A program made the translations under genes and the position numbers. Positions 15,910 through 24,726 of a stretch of DNA of 53,404 bases are shown here, piece after piece (the stretch's first letter is position 1; every line of letters begins with the position of its first letter). Below the pieces are notes generated by a model. The model worked only from the letters and a program-made list of their open reading frames with translations, did not search any database and was not told the origin of the DNA. Origin of the DNA: Methanobacteriota archaeon (GTDB lineage Archaea; Halobacteriota; Methanomicrobia; Methanomicrobiales; Methanospirillaceae); contig JAKPPV010000055.1 in NCBI GenBank assembly GCA_029547145.1, positions 1 through 53,404 of the forward strand, in the 5' to 3' direction.

Positions 15910-17143
15910 CGTTCTCTTCCTCCGTCGGGTCTTCTACCAGGACGACGTCGAGGCGGGTTACCCTCGCGGGCAGTCCGATCCCTTCGGCGAAACTCGGGCG
16001 GGTTCGTCCTCCGTCGCCGGAGATCAGCTCCTTGATGTAGAGACCGGCCTCACCGAGGACCTCGACCAGAACACCAGCCCCCTCCCGTCCGAGATACCGA
16101 ATATCCAGGACGGTCCGATCCCGCACCTTGTCCGCCCGACGATGAGCGACCCTTGACGGGGTGCGCTGCCGTATCGTGACCCCCCTGAGGGCCGAAAGGG
16201 CGGATTCGATGGCTTCGTCGGAGAGTGCGCCGTCTACCTCGACCAGAATCCTGTATTTTTTATGCGATCGGCTCGACTTAAGGGTTTCCACCTCCGGGCG
16301 GGCCGCCGGCCGGACGAGGTCGACCTCGATCCTCCCCGCGGCGGATTCGTTGACCGCCCGTTCGAGGGCCCTGATGTCGAGGGTGCGTCGACGGGGCCCC
16401 GCCACCTCGAGGATGAACGGGCGCCCGGTGCCGATCATCCGGGCATCGATGTCTTCACGCCCCGATCCATGGAGGACGGCCCCGTCTGCCACCAGCGCCG
16501 CGACGATCGGCCGGGCGATCAGCTCCTCGACCGAGTCGGGGTACTGCTTCCCGGTGAAACCGCACCGTTCGCAACCGGCGCCCCGGCAGGTCCGGCAGTC
16601 CCAGTGGGTCTGCGGAATCCCGCGTTCGAGCTTGCGATAGCGACCGTAGATGAAGAGGGGTGACCGCTGCACCTCGACCGTCCCGTGTGCAATATCGAGG
16701 AGCACCACCACGTCCGGATGACGGAAGTCCACCACGCGCCCGGTCCTCGCCGAGACGCGTTTTCCGATCTCGCGGTTCATCTCCGATTTCATCGGCTCCG
16801 CGTGCGAGAGAGAGAGATCGGACCAGATCATCTCCTCGTTCTCCGCGAGAAGGGGCGGTATCCTGGTGCCGACCAGGAACGTCGCGTATTCCACCCCCTC
16901 CAGGGCGGTCACGACCCGGTCGGCCCACCCGTCGAGCGAGGCGAAGAGACCCCCGCAGATGCAGCAGTCGCCCTTCGCCGGCACGAACGGCTCGTGCCGT
17001 TCGATCGCACGGGCGATCCTGAGGGAACGCCCCCGTTCCTCGTTCGAGAGACCGTGAGAACGCTTGCCGAAGAATCGTCCGAGGCAGGCGTCGCAGCAGT
17101 CGCCGTACGCGAGGATCGCATCCACCTCATCCAGGACGGTCAT
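15869..17143 (-). CDS. pus10: tRNA pseudouridine(54/55) synthase Pus10
   Basis: A 424-residue enzyme that converts U54 and U55 of the tRNA T-loop to pseudouridine. The N-terminal part has two zinc-type CxxC pairs (Cys17/Cys20 and Cys60/Cys63) and a THUMP-related region. A second Cys-rich insert (CRTCRGAGCERCGFTGKQYPDSVEELI) is typical of the family. The catalytic Asp lies in DIDARMIGTGRPFILEV. The start at 17143 overlaps the trmY stop as ATGA; the longer frame upstream is not conserved. TrmY methylates the pseudouridine 54 that this enzyme makes. Confidence 0.93.
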   Translation of the reverse strand: MTVLDEVDAILAYGDCCDACLGRFFGKRSHGLSNEERGRSLRIARAIERHEPFVPAKGDCCICGGLFASLDGWADRVVTALEGVEYATFLVGTRIPPLLAENEEMIWSDLSLSHAEPMKSEMNREIGKRVSARTGRVVDFRHPDVVVLLDIAHGTVEVQRSPLFIYGRYRKLERGIPQTHWDCRTCRGAGCERCGFTGKQYPDSVEELIARPIVAALVADGAVLHGSGREDIDARMIGTGRPFILEVAGPRRRTLDIRALERAVNESAAGRIEVDLVRPAARPEVETLKSSRSHKKYRILVEVDGALSDEAIESALSALRGVTIRQRTPSRVAHRRADKVRDRTVLDIRYLGREGAGVLVEVLGEAGLYIKELISGDGGRTRPSFAEGIGLPARVTRLDVVLVEDPTEEENDGTSQRSAKEDAV

Positions 17144-17709
17144 GGTCCCCTCCGGTCGAGCTCGTTGAGCAGCACGGTGATCGTGTGGTCGGCATGGAGC
17201 GAGCGAGGACCCACCGAAAAGCACGGCAGGTCGCCGACGAGGGCCAACTCCTCCTCGTCCAGGTTCAGGTGGTCCGAGAGCAAAAAGGCATCCGGCAGAC
17301 GTTCGGCAACCCGGATGTCCTCACCCTGTTCGTCGAGGAGGGCAAACGAATGCTCGCCCAGCAGGCGCACCAGGCCCCCCACCCGGACCGAGACCCCCTT
17401 CGTCGACTCCCGGAACTCCGGACCTGCCTCGAGTTCCAGGGCCTTTTTGATCAGCGAACCGGCGGAGCGCTCGTCGGGGTTCAGGTGGCGGAGCCGGTCA
17501 CCCTGGAACCGGATCGTCTTCTCCGGTCCCGGTTCGCCCCGGAGAACCAGGTAGCAGACCACGTCTCGTCGGAGGTCGTGCGAGAGGAAGAACGAGGTGT
17601 TGACCACCCGGCAGAGCACGTCCATCCGTCCTGCCCCACCGGGCATGTCGTTGAGGGACCAGTGACCGTCGGTCCGGGCCCGGTGGCCGATCACGGCGAA
17701 GACGGGCAT
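17140..17709 (-). CDS. trmY: tRNA (pseudouridine(54)-N1)-methyltransferase
   Basis: A 189-residue SPOUT-type methyltransferase that makes N1-methylpseudouridine at tRNA position 54 in archaea. Typical elements are FAVIGHRARTDGHWSLNDMPGGAGRMDVLCR at the start, SFFLSHDLRRDV, FLLSDHLNLDEEE and the C-terminal knot FSVGPRSLHADHTITVLLNELDRR. It is coupled to pus10, whose product supplies its substrate base, through an ATGA overlap, and begins one base after srp54 ends. Confidence 0.93.
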   Translation of the reverse strand: MPVFAVIGHRARTDGHWSLNDMPGGAGRMDVLCRVVNTSFFLSHDLRRDVVCYLVLRGEPGPEKTIRFQGDRLRHLNPDERSAGSLIKKALELEAGPEFRESTKGVSVRVGGLVRLLGEHSFALLDEQGEDIRVAERLPDAFLLSDHLNLDEEELALVGDLPCFSVGPRSLHADHTITVLLNELDRRGP

Positions 17710-17710
17710 C

Positions 17711-19042
17711 TCACTGCTTTCCCGAGAACCGCTTCATGATCCGCTGCATATCGAGCCGGCTCCCTCCCGCACCCCGGAATCCCTTCAGGGCCCGCTGCAT
17801 GGTCTTGTGGTACCGGATCAGTTCCCGTACCTCCTCCACCTGGGCTCCGGACCCGACCGCGATCCGGTGCATGCGCGAGGAGTTGATGACGGAAGGTTCG
17901 TCGAGCTCCTGGGAAGTCATCGAGTCCATGATCACCCGGTACCGGACCATCTTGGTTCCGGTCACCTCGTACGCCTCGTCCGGGAGCTCCATCGACCCGA
18001 GAGGGAGCATCGACATGATCTGCTTGAGGGGGCCCATCCGGTTTACGGCCTCGAGCTGCCGGTACATGTCACGGAGAGTGAACCTCCCGCGCAGCACCGC
18101 GTTCACGTCGAGCTCCCCCGAGCCGGCGATCGCCTCTTCGGCCCGTTCGACGAGGGACCTGAGGTCTCCCATCCCCAGGAGGCGCGAGATAAAACCGTCG
18201 GGTTCGAACCGTTCCAGGTCCTCGCTCGTCTCGCCCGAGCCGATGAAGACGATCCCTGCTCCGGTCTCGGCGACCGCCGAGAGGGCCCCTCCGCCCTTGG
18301 CCGTACCGTCCATCTTCGTGATGATGACCCCGTCGATCCCGATCGCGTCGTGGAATCTCCGGGCCTGCTCCTGGGCCTGCTGACCAAGGGCCGCGTCGAT
18401 CACGAGCCACCGGTGGTCCGCCCCTGATAATTTGTTGAGATCGATGATCTCCTGGATCAGGTCGTCCTCGAGTCCGTGCCGCCCCTGGGTATCGATGATG
18501 ACGACCTCCGCCCCCTGCGTCTTCCGGAGACCCTCGCTCACGATCCGACGGGCATCCTTCTCCTGCGGGTCCCCGATGCACGGGACGTTGATCCGCTGGC
18601 AGAGGGTCGAGAGCTGCTCGAACGCACCCGGACGGAACGTGTCGGCTCCGATCACGGCGACGCGCAGCCCCTTGCGCTGGAAGAACCGGGCGAGCTTTGC
18701 CGTGGTCGTCGTCTTGCCCGACCCCTGGAGACCCGCCATCAGGATCGTCTGCCTCCCCAGGGTCACCTCGGTCGGCGGGCCCATCAGCCGGACGAGTTCC
18801 TGGTAGACGATCCGGAGCACATGTTCCCTGACGCTCATCCCCTTCGCCGGCTCCTCGTCGAGCGAACGGGCCTTGATCGCCTGGGAGAGGCGCATCACGA
18901 GCTTTACGTTCACGTCGGCCTGGATCAGGGCCCGCTGGAGATCCTTGACCAGCTCCTCGACCGCAACACGGTCGACGACGGTCTTTCCGGCCAGTTTCTT
19001 GAGCGCGTCCTTCAACGAGCTCCCGAGTCGGTCCAGGACCAT
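17711..19042 (-). CDS. srp54: signal recognition particle GTPase SRP54
   Basis: A 443-residue SRP54/Ffh. It binds signal sequences with its Met-rich M domain and 7S RNA, and docks on FtsY. The N domain (1-90) is followed by the G domain: GLQGSGKT at 104-111, [12 protein letters not shown], and TKMDG from 242. The M domain from about 300 includes [12 protein letters not shown] and [18 protein letters not shown]. One oddity is that the G3 motif, normally DTAGR, reads DTQGRH at 184-189 (Gln186), while FtsY next door keeps DTAGR. ATG at 19042 is two bases after the ftsY stop. Confidence 0.95.
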   Translation of the reverse strand: MVLDRLGSSLKDALKKLAGKTVVDRVAVEELVKDLQRALIQADVNVKLVMRLSQAIKARSLDEEPAKGMSVREHVLRIVYQELVRLMGPPTEVTLGRQTILMAGLQGSGKTTTTAKLARFFQRKGLRVAVIGADTFRPGAFEQLSTLCQRINVPCIGDPQEKDARRIVSEGLRKTQGAEVVIIDTQGRHGLEDDLIQEIIDLNKLSGADHRWLVIDAALGQQAQEQARRFHDAIGIDGVIITKMDGTAKGGGALSAVAETGAGIVFIGSGETSEDLERFEPDGFISRLLGMGDLRSLVERAEEAIAGSGELDVNAVLRGRFTLRDMYRQLEAVNRMGPLKQIMSMLPLGSMELPDEAYEVTGTKMVRYRVIMDSMTSQELDEPSVINSSRMHRIAVGSGAQVEEVRELIRYHKTMQRALKGFRGAGGSRLDMQRIMKRFSGKQ

Positions 19043-19043
19043 C

Positions 19044-20306
19044 TCATCCCTCCCCGGCGTCGAGCAGTTCCGCCACCATCCCCGCCGGGCTGAAGAGTGC
19101 CAGGTCGTCGTATCCCTGCCCGGTCCCCAGGAAGACGAGCGGCTTTCCGATCGTGTGCGCGATGGAGATCGCGGCACCGCCCTTCGGGTCCATGTCTGCC
19201 TTGGTCAGGACGATGCCGTCCGCACCGACGGTCCGATCGAACTCCTCGGCACGGATCACCGCGTCGTTGCCAGCAACCGCCTCGTCGACGTAGAGCACAA
19301 GGTCGGGCTTCATCACCCGTTTGATCTTTCCGAGCTGGTTCATCAGGTTCTGCTTGTTGTGGAACCGGCCCGCCGTATCGGCGAGCACCACGTCGATCCC
19401 ATGGGCCCGTGCGTACTCGATCGCATCGTAGATGACGGCGGACGGGTCGCCTCCCTGCCTGTGCTGGATGACGCGGATGCCGAGACGTTCCGCGTGGATA
19501 TCGATCTGCTCTATCGCACCGGCACGGAATGTATCTCCGGCGGCGATCACGACCGAGAAACCCTGCCTCTTCAGGTAGGCGCCGACCTTCGCAACGGTCG
19601 TGGTCTTCCCCGTCCCGTTCACCCCTGTGAAGAGGATGCGGACCGGCCGTTCGTGGCTTCGGATGTACCCGATCAGGTCGAAACCCTCGCCGAGGACCTC
19701 GAGCAGCGCCCCCTTCAGGGTCTCGAGCACGATCTCGTCGGGGGACTCGCGGAACCTGCGGTGCCGCCCGATGAGGTCGTGCCGGACGTGCTCGATGATC
19801 TCCTCTGTCACCGGGAGTGCAACGTCGGACTCCAGCAGGACGAGCTCTAGTTCGTCGAGGACCTCCCGCACATCGTCCTCGGAGAGGATCAGTTCCCGCT
19901 CGGTGACGAGGACCTTCAGCTTCGTGAGAAGGCCTGCCTCCTTCTCCTCGCCCGGCCGGGACGCCCCCCCGGGGGCATCGGACGGAACGGCACCGGTGTC
20001 GACCTGCTCGTCGGCTCGCTGCCGGTTGAAGAGCCCCGTCCAGGACCGTTTGACCGGCCCGGGCTGCGAGACATCGCCGGGGACCTGGTCGTCCGTTCTC
20101 TCGACCGGCTCCTGGGAGCGCGCCGTCCCGGCTGGAGGCACGGGGGCGTCGGCCGGCAGTGCCGGTGAAGGGGGCTCGACGGTGCCTGCAGGGCTGCCTT
20201 CCGGGGGAACCCCGGGGTCCGTCGGGATCTGACCGGCGCTCGCATTGATGACGCCCCCCAGTCGGGACCGCACCCCCGCGAGCCTTCCCTTCAGCCCCTC
20301 GAACAT
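19044..20306 (-). CDS. ftsY: signal recognition particle receptor FtsY
   Basis: A 420-residue SRP receptor GTPase. An acidic, Pro-rich N-terminal region (about 1-115) with low conservation probably contacts the membrane. The NG domain follows, with [14 protein letters not shown] (G1), [13 protein letters not shown] (G2), [16 protein letters not shown] (G3) and [10 protein letters not shown] (G4). It lies between pfdA and srp54, three bases after pfdA, so receptor and particle protein are made from one transcript. Confidence 0.95.
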   Translation of the reverse strand: MFEGLKGRLAGVRSRLGGVINASAGQIPTDPGVPPEGSPAGTVEPPSPALPADAPVPPAGTARSQEPVERTDDQVPGDVSQPGPVKRSWTGLFNRQRADEQVDTGAVPSDAPGGASRPGEEKEAGLLTKLKVLVTERELILSEDDVREVLDELELVLLESDVALPVTEEIIEHVRHDLIGRHRRFRESPDEIVLETLKGALLEVLGEGFDLIGYIRSHERPVRILFTGVNGTGKTTTVAKVGAYLKRQGFSVVIAAGDTFRAGAIEQIDIHAERLGIRVIQHRQGGDPSAVIYDAIEYARAHGIDVVLADTAGRFHNKQNLMNQLGKIKRVMKPDLVLYVDEAVAGNDAVIRAEEFDRTVGADGIVLTKADMDPKGGAAISIAHTIGKPLVFLGTGQGYDDLALFSPAGMVAELLDAGEG

Positions 20307-20309
20307 GGG

Positions 20310-20762
20310 TTACCCGGTCCGCGCCGCCTGGATCTGGTCCTGCTGCTGGACCGTCCGGTAGACCTGTTCGAGGCGCTGCGCGACCTCGTTCGCCTGCCCC
20401 TGGAGCTTTCCAAGCGTCTCAGCGAGTCGCCTGGACGACGCCTCCATCTCGGTCATCCGGTCCTCCAGGAACTCCCGGGCTTCTGGATTCCGCCGCTCGA
20501 CGATCACATCGGCCCCGAGATTGAGCAGGACCCGGTCTGCATCGAGCACCCGGACGCGAAGGGATGCCCCGCCACCGACAGGCAGCAGGACGGTGCCGTC
20601 CGGCGACTCGGCAAGCGCCCTCAGGGTCTCGACGGCGGCGGACGCTTCCGCACGCCCGTGCTCGATCATCTGCAGCTGCTGGCTGAGCAGCTCGATCTGC
20701 TGGCCGTACTCGTTCAGGTAGTGCTGGAGCACCTGGACTTCCCGCTCCACCTCATTCACCAC
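20310..20762 (-). CDS. pfdA: prefoldin subunit alpha
   Basis: About 150 residues forming two coiled-coil arms around a beta core (TVLLPVGGGASLRVRVLDADRVLLNLGADVIVERR), as in prefoldin alpha, which with beta makes the hexameric holdase that hands unfolded proteins to the thermosome. The open frame reaches a TTG at 20783, but GTG at 20762 or 20759 (GTGGTGAATGAG, after AGGTCA) gives the usual short N-terminus ([16 protein letters not shown]). The start overlaps the end of rpl18a. Confidence 0.88.
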   Translation of the reverse strand: MVNEVEREVQVLQHYLNEYGQQIELLSQQLQMIEHGRAEASAAVETLRALAESPDGTVLLPVGGGASLRVRVLDADRVLLNLGADVIVERRNPEAREFLEDRMTEMEASSRRLAETLGKLQGQANEVAQRLEQVYRTVQQQDQIQAARTG

Positions 20763-20940
20763 TGACCTGTGTGATCCCGTCAACCGTGATATACATTCTC
20801 TTCAGACGGTGCTTGGACCCGATCGCCGTCAGGATCCGCTCCTTTGCCTGCGCCTCGTTCGGCGCGGCGACCGTCTTCGTGTACGGCCGCCACTCATCGC
20901 CACACCTGAAGGTGCCGCTGACCTCGTACTGCTGCATCAT
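20752..20940 (-). CDS. rpl18a: 50S ribosomal protein L18Ae (LX/L20A)
   Basis: A 62-residue small ribosomal protein. The pattern [52 protein letters not shown] is that of the archaeal LX protein. It is placed between eif6 and pfdA, the conserved archaeal order, and its start overlaps the stop of eif6 by 4 bases. Confidence 0.93.
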   Translation of the reverse strand: MMQQYEVSGTFRCGDEWRPYTKTVAAPNEAQAKERILTAIGSKHRLKRMYITVDGITQVSGE

Positions 20941-21605
20941 ACTCCCTCTATGAATCCGAATACATCCGCGACCCGTCCGAGTTCGAACCCACTCGTCTCG
21001 TTCCCGGCGATGTAGCCGGACGAGTTCGCGAGGAGCCCGGTCCCGACGAGGCCGGATCCCATGTTCACCGTGCCGGTACCGATCGGGAGATCGGTCACCG
21101 CTTCGAGGCGGCCGATCTCCTTCGCCGTCGCCCGGGGATTGAGGAGGACGCCCCGGTTCATCGCATAGCCGGCCATGCCGACGGTCTTCACACCCCCGAG
21201 GGTGAGGCGGATCACCTCGACCCCGAGATGTTCACCGATCGCCTCGATCACCCCGGGCTCCATCTCCGGGTGGACTGCGGCGAAGTGGTCGTTCGCGAGG
21301 ACCACGTTGCCCGCCGCATTCATCGATCCCTCGAGCCGGTAGACTTCACGGTAGTCCTCGAGCACCCGGATCTCCTCGGGTGTCGCAAGACCGCTGACGA
21401 CGACCGCACGGCTGTTGCCGGCCAGGAGCGAGCCGACGATGCTGCTCCCCTGGACCGTCGTCCGGACGAGTTCCACGTCGAGAGCCGCCCTGAGCGCCTC
21501 GCAGAACTCGTCGGGCGCCTGAGGTGGGACCACCGCGATCTCCTCGAGGACCCGGCAGAAGATCCCGATGTGGGGGTCACCACCGAAGGCCGTCGTCCGG
21601 TTCAT
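20937..21605 (-). CDS. eif6: translation initiation factor aIF6
   Basis: A 222-residue anti-association factor that binds the large ribosomal subunit and keeps subunits apart. The five-fold repeated alpha/beta structure shows as recurring segments: [68 protein letters not shown] and [32 protein letters not shown]. The start at 21605 begins [14 protein letters not shown]; the longer frame upstream is rpl31e in another frame. Confidence 0.94.
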   Translation of the reverse strand: MNRTTAFGGDPHIGIFCRVLEEIAVVPPQAPDEFCEALRAALDVELVRTTVQGSSIVGSLLAGNSRAVVVSGLATPEEIRVLEDYREVYRLEGSMNAAGNVVLANDHFAAVHPEMEPGVIEAIGEHLGVEVIRLTLGGVKTVGMAGYAMNRGVLLNPRATAKEIGRLEAVTDLPIGTGTVNMGSGLVGTGLLANSSGYIAGNETSGFELGRVADVFGFIEGV

Positions 21606-21607
21606 GC

Positions 21608-21871
21608 TCACTCCGGAGCGAGCTCGGCCTGGACCTGTCCGTCGTCGAACTTCATCGCGCGGACACGTATCCGACGCGGAGGCTTCTCCGATCCGCGCTC
21701 CCAGACCTTCTCGTTGATCGAGGCGTCGAGCTTGACATCCTCGCTCTTCATGTGACGGGCGAGAAACGCACGGATATCCTTGATGGCGGTGTTGGTGCGG
21801 CGCCATCGTGGCGCACGCTTCACATCACGCAGCGGAATCACGTAGATCTGCTCGTTCATCTTTTCGACCAT
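21608..21871 (-). CDS. rpl31e: 50S ribosomal protein L31e
   Basis: An 87-residue ribosomal protein of archaeal/eukaryotic type located near the exit tunnel. [54 protein letters not shown] is the conserved core. ATG at 21871 lies four bases after rpl39e; [10 protein letters not shown] (21859) is a shorter alternative start. Confidence 0.94.
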   Translation of the reverse strand: MVEKMNEQIYVIPLRDVKRAPRWRRTNTAIKDIRAFLARHMKSEDVKLDASINEKVWERGSEKPPRRIRVRAMKFDDGQVQAELAPE

Positions 21872-21875
21872 GCTC

Positions 21876-22028
21876 CTACACCTTCAGCGAACTGCGGCGC
21901 CAGCTGCGCCGCTTGGGATGACTGACCACGTTCCTCTTGGTCCGGACCATCACCCAGGCCGGAACGCGCCGGTTCTGCTGCGTCGCCTTCGCAAGGCGAA
22001 TCTTGAATCCTTTTGTTGATCTCGACAT
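21876..22028 (-). CDS. rpl39e: 50S ribosomal protein L39e
   Basis: A 50-residue, very basic protein translated directly from the sequence: it begins [20 protein letters not shown], continues with [20 protein letters not shown] and ends WRRSSLKV. This is the full length of archaeal L39e, a tunnel-exit protein. It precedes rpl31e in the usual archaeal arrangement. Confidence 0.95.
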   Translation of the reverse strand: MSRSTKGFKIRLAKATQQNRRVPAWVMVRTKRNVVSHPKRRSWRRSSLKV

Positions 22029-22045
22029 CGTGTTACCTCGGGGAA

Positions 22046-22633
22046 TTACCCCATCCGACCCCGTACCAGGGTCTGTTCGTGCACGGGGGGGAAGAGCGGG
22101 GCCGGGTCGATACCCCGTCTTCTCAGTCCCGCGCGCAGTTCGTCCTCGTAATCGCCGTTGGGCATCCGGCCGGTCTCACCCCGCTCGACCACGAGGTGCC
22201 TGTCTGCCAGCCGGTCCACCTCGGCCCGGGGAAACCCGAGCAGGGGCCGGAGATACGAGCACCCGAACCGGTCCATCAACGAACGGGCCTCGCCCGGGTC
22301 GAGCATCGGTACCCGGTCATCGAACCGGGTACCGTCAGCGACGACCCGGTACGACCCCGCCAGCGCCTTCAGGGCCGCACGGTGGACGAGGTTGATCGCA
22401 CCCCCCGGATACCCATCGGCGACCAGACGGTCGAGCGCGGTCTCGAGGAGACCGTCGGGAAGCATTCTGTGCCACCAGGGGAGCCCGAGCACCGCGGCGG
22501 CCGCTTCGACCGCCCCCAGGTCGCGGTTCTGGTCGAAGCTGAAGGTGTTCAGTTCGACCTCGTAATGGGGGGCGAGCAGGAGTGCGGCGAGCGCGGAGTC
22601 CTTTCCCCCGCTGAACAGCACACCCACCTTCAT
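22046..22633 (-). CDS. PP-loop superfamily ATPase (N-type ATP pyrophosphatase)
   Basis: A 195-residue protein starting [20 protein letters not shown], with the SGGKDS pyrophosphatase loop. Further features are [26 protein letters not shown] and [18 protein letters not shown], as in archaeal alpha-hydrolase/PP-loop proteins thought to adenylate RNA or a small molecule. The substrate is unknown. The ATG at 22633 overlaps the PDCD5 stop by one base (TGATG), and the gene lies between PDCD5 and L39e, a placement that hints at a translation-linked role. Confidence 0.8.
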   Translation of the reverse strand: MKVGVLFSGGKDSALAALLLAPHYEVELNTFSFDQNRDLGAVEAAAAVLGLPWWHRMLPDGLLETALDRLVADGYPGGAINLVHRAALKALAGSYRVVADGTRFDDRVPMLDPGEARSLMDRFGCSYLRPLLGFPRAEVDRLADRHLVVERGETGRMPNGDYEDELRAGLRRRGIDPAPLFPPVHEQTLVRGRMG

Positions 22634-22962
22634 CACTTGCGGACGATATTAAAGTCCCGCTTCGCCGGGACCAGTTGCGCAAGGAGCCCTTTCAGCTGCT
22701 CGTCCGTGATCTTCTGCCGGATCCGGCCCTGACGGGCGAGCAGGATCAGCTGCTGCTCGACACCGGAGGCGAAGTCCGGCCGGGTCAGACGGATCGTATT
22801 GAGCCGTTCGCGCGCCTCCGGAGTCAGGATCTCCATGAGCGCCATCTGCACCGCGGCACGTGCCCGCTCTCTCTCCTCCTCGGCGGCCTGCTGGCTCAGC
22901 GCCTGGCTCTGCAGCTCTGCAGCCCGCCTCTGCCGGAGTTCGGCCAGCTCGTCGTCAGCCAT
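22633..22962 (-). CDS. PDCD5/TFAR19-family DNA-binding protein
   Basis: A 109-residue helical protein with [20 protein letters not shown] at the start, then [40 protein letters not shown] and [14 protein letters not shown], all typical of the PDCD5-related archaeal family. Nucleic-acid binding is reported for members. ATG at 22962 is favoured over the GTG at 22971, because GAGGTGG lies seven bases before the ATG. It forms a tight pair with rps19e. Confidence 0.88.
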   Translation of the reverse strand: MADDELAELRQRRAAELQSQALSQQAAEEERERARAAVQMALMEILTPEARERLNTIRLTRPDFASGVEQQLILLARQGRIRQKITDEQLKGLLAQLVPAKRDFNIVRK

Positions 22963-22978
22963 CGGCGCCACCTCGTTC

Positions 22979-23413
22979 CTATGCGTCCGGGGCAGGACTG
23001 GCCGTCTTCAGCTGGTGCGCGATCCCGTCGAGGAACTTCATGCCGGCGGGGGAGGCACGCCGACCGTCCTTCTCCCTCACAACGAGCCCGGCGTTCTCCA
23101 GCTGCTGGAGCAGTTCGCGGATCACGGAACCGCTCCCCTTCCTGAAGCGGTTGGGTTTCGAACCGCGGTTCTTGCGTCCTCCATAGAAGGTCCTCAACCG
23201 CTCGACCCCGACGGGGCCGTCGATGTAGACACGCCGGAGGACGGCAGCGCCCCGGGTATACCACCAGTCGGGGTCCTCGGGTGGCATCTCCTTGTGCACT
23301 CCAGTCTTGGCGAACTCGGCCCAGGCGGGAGGTGCGAGCTCCGGCCGGCCTTTCAGCTCCGCCGCGACGAGCGGGACGAGTTTCTCTGCCGGAACGTCAT
23401 ATACCGTTGTCAT
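22979..23413 (-). CDS. rps19e: 30S ribosomal protein S19e
   Basis: A 144-residue ribosomal protein of archaeal/eukaryotic type, involved in small-subunit maturation. [77 protein letters not shown] and the C-terminal winged helix [32 protein letters not shown] are all conserved. It lies between the PDCD5 gene and yhbY. Confidence 0.95.
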   Translation of the reverse strand: MTTVYDVPAEKLVPLVAAELKGRPELAPPAWAEFAKTGVHKEMPPEDPDWWYTRGAAVLRRVYIDGPVGVERLRTFYGGRKNRGSKPNRFRKGSGSVIRELLQQLENAGLVVREKDGRRASPAGMKFLDGIAHQLKTASPAPDA

Positions 23414-23497
23414 CTGGTCTCCTCACTGTCAACATCTGTACGCAACAGTCTTTACGTATTCGCGAGAAGGGTTCTTATGCATTTCGAGCCCGGCGGG

Positions 23498-23734
23498 TCA
23501 TCGCCGGCGCTCGCATACCACCATCGTGTGACCCCGGACCTCGACCAGCTCGGTCCCCGTCGCCGCGGCAAGCGCCACCGGGTCGACCTCAACGTGGCGC
23601 AGCCATTTGACCTTGACCGCCTTCCTGTCTTTCACCTGCCGGATGATCTCCTCGATCGTTCCCTCGGTCACCCCCCGCTTGCCGATCCAGCAGGTCGGCT
23701 TCAGGTCCTGCATCCTCCGGTCTCTCTCGTTCAT
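23498..23734 (-). CDS. yhbY: YhbY/CRM-domain RNA-binding protein
   Basis: A 78-residue CRM domain protein. DLKPTCWIGKRGVTEGTIEEIIRQVKDRKAVKVKWLR carries the GxxG-type loop (GKRG), and GTELVEVRGHTMVVCERR closes the domain. Such proteins associate with pre-ribosomal particles. Its first 146 bases lie inside the long 3' part of the rnp4 frame, an unusually large overlap. Confidence 0.88.
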   Translation of the reverse strand: MNERDRRMQDLKPTCWIGKRGVTEGTIEEIIRQVKDRKAVKVKWLRHVEVDPVALAAATGTELVEVRGHTMVVCERRR

Positions 23735-24044
23735 GCCGTCCCTTCCTGTACCGCATCCTGTTGCCGCAGACCAGGCATGTCACGGTGACGTGCCCTTCGC
23801 GGACCCGGACCCGTGCGTTCGACCCGATCCTGAGATAGGCGTGACAGGCATGGCAGAACCGCCGCCGTTCTTCGCGGGCGAGCCGAAGGCGCTGACGCAT
23901 CGCGATCGCCCGGGCCACCTCCACACACCGGTTGCTCCAGGAGGGGTCCGTCGGGTAGAACCGTTCAGCCGTCTCGAAGAGGTGTCGTATCCGCTCCCCG
24001 GCGATCCGCTTTGCCAGGCGTTGCTGCTGTCCCCGCCCCTTCAT
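23589..24044 (-). CDS. rnp4: RNase P protein component 4 (Rpp21), with out-of-frame C-terminal extension
   Basis: The conserved part is residues 1-100: a helical start (QQQRLAKRIAGERIRHLFETAE) and a zinc ribbon with Cys64, Cys67, Cys90 and Cys93 (FCHACHAY and TCLVCGNRMRYRKG). The protein helps RNase P bind and cut pre-tRNA. In this family the end usually follows the zinc ribbon closely, but here the frame continues for about 48 residues (HERERPEDAGPEADLLD and so on) that are only yhbY read in another frame. A lost stop codon, a real extension or a sequence error could explain it. Confidence 0.85.
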   Translation of the reverse strand: MKGRGQQQRLAKRIAGERIRHLFETAERFYPTDPSWSNRCVEVARAIAMRQRLRLAREERRRFCHACHAYLRIGSNARVRVREGHVTVTCLVCGNRMRYRKGRHERERPEDAGPEADLLDRQAGGDRGNDRGDHPAGERQEGGQGQMAAPR

Positions 24045-24083
24045 GGCTGCCGGCTGTCCTGTACAATGGTCATCATTCGACCT

Positions 24084-24698
24084 TCAGCCTGTCGACGGGG
24101 GCAGGTGTCGCACACGCCGTCCCTCGCACCGGAGGCGACCCTCGGCATAGAGGCGGATCGCCTCGGGCAGGATCCGGTGCTCTTCGACGAGTATCCGGGC
24201 CGCGAGGGACGCCGGGTCGTCGTCGTCCAGGACGGGGACACAGGCCTGGAGGATGATCGGCCCGGCATCCATCTCCTCGGTGACGAAATGAACGGTGCAT
24301 CCGGCGACGCGGACTCCGTGAGCGATCGCCTGCTCGGGGGCCCTGAGGCCCGGGAAGGACGGGAGTAGGGCGGGATGGATGTTGATCATCCGTCCCTCGA
24401 AGGCCCGGACCGTCTCGCGCGAGAGGAGGCGCATGTACCCCGCGAGGACGAAGAGGTCAGCCCCTGTCCCCTCCATCGTCTCGCGCAGCGCTGCCTCGTA
24501 CTCCGTCCGATCGCGGAACGCGGAGTAGTCGAGGACGGTGACGGGGATGCCCGACCGTTCGGCCCGGCCGATCGCCTGTGCCGAAGGGTTGTCGGTGATC
24601 AGGCGGACCAGCTCGACCGGGCAGGTCCCCGCCGCCACCGCGTCGATCACGGCCTGAAAGTCCGACCCCCGCCCCGAGGCGAGCACCGCGCACCGCAT
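24084..24698 (-). CDS. purN: phosphoribosylglycinamide formyltransferase
   Basis: About 204 residues. PurN transfers a formyl group from 10-formyl-tetrahydrofolate to glycinamide ribonucleotide in purine synthesis. MRCAVLASGRGSDFQAVIDAV is the phosphate-binding start, MINIHPALLPSFPGL carries the catalytic Asn and His, and GCTVHFVTEEMDAGPII holds the catalytic Asp. Three ATG codons (24707, 24701, 24698) lie together; the last gives the usual N-terminus. It is the first gene before rnp4 on the minus strand. Confidence 0.92.
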   Translation of the reverse strand: MRCAVLASGRGSDFQAVIDAVAAGTCPVELVRLITDNPSAQAIGRAERSGIPVTVLDYSAFRDRTEYEAALRETMEGTGADLFVLAGYMRLLSRETVRAFEGRMINIHPALLPSFPGLRAPEQAIAHGVRVAGCTVHFVTEEMDAGPIILQACVPVLDDDDPASLAARILVEEHRILPEAIRLYAEGRLRCEGRRVRHLPPSTG

Positions 24699-24726
24699 CA
24701 TGCCCATGTACTTATACCGGGTTGGC

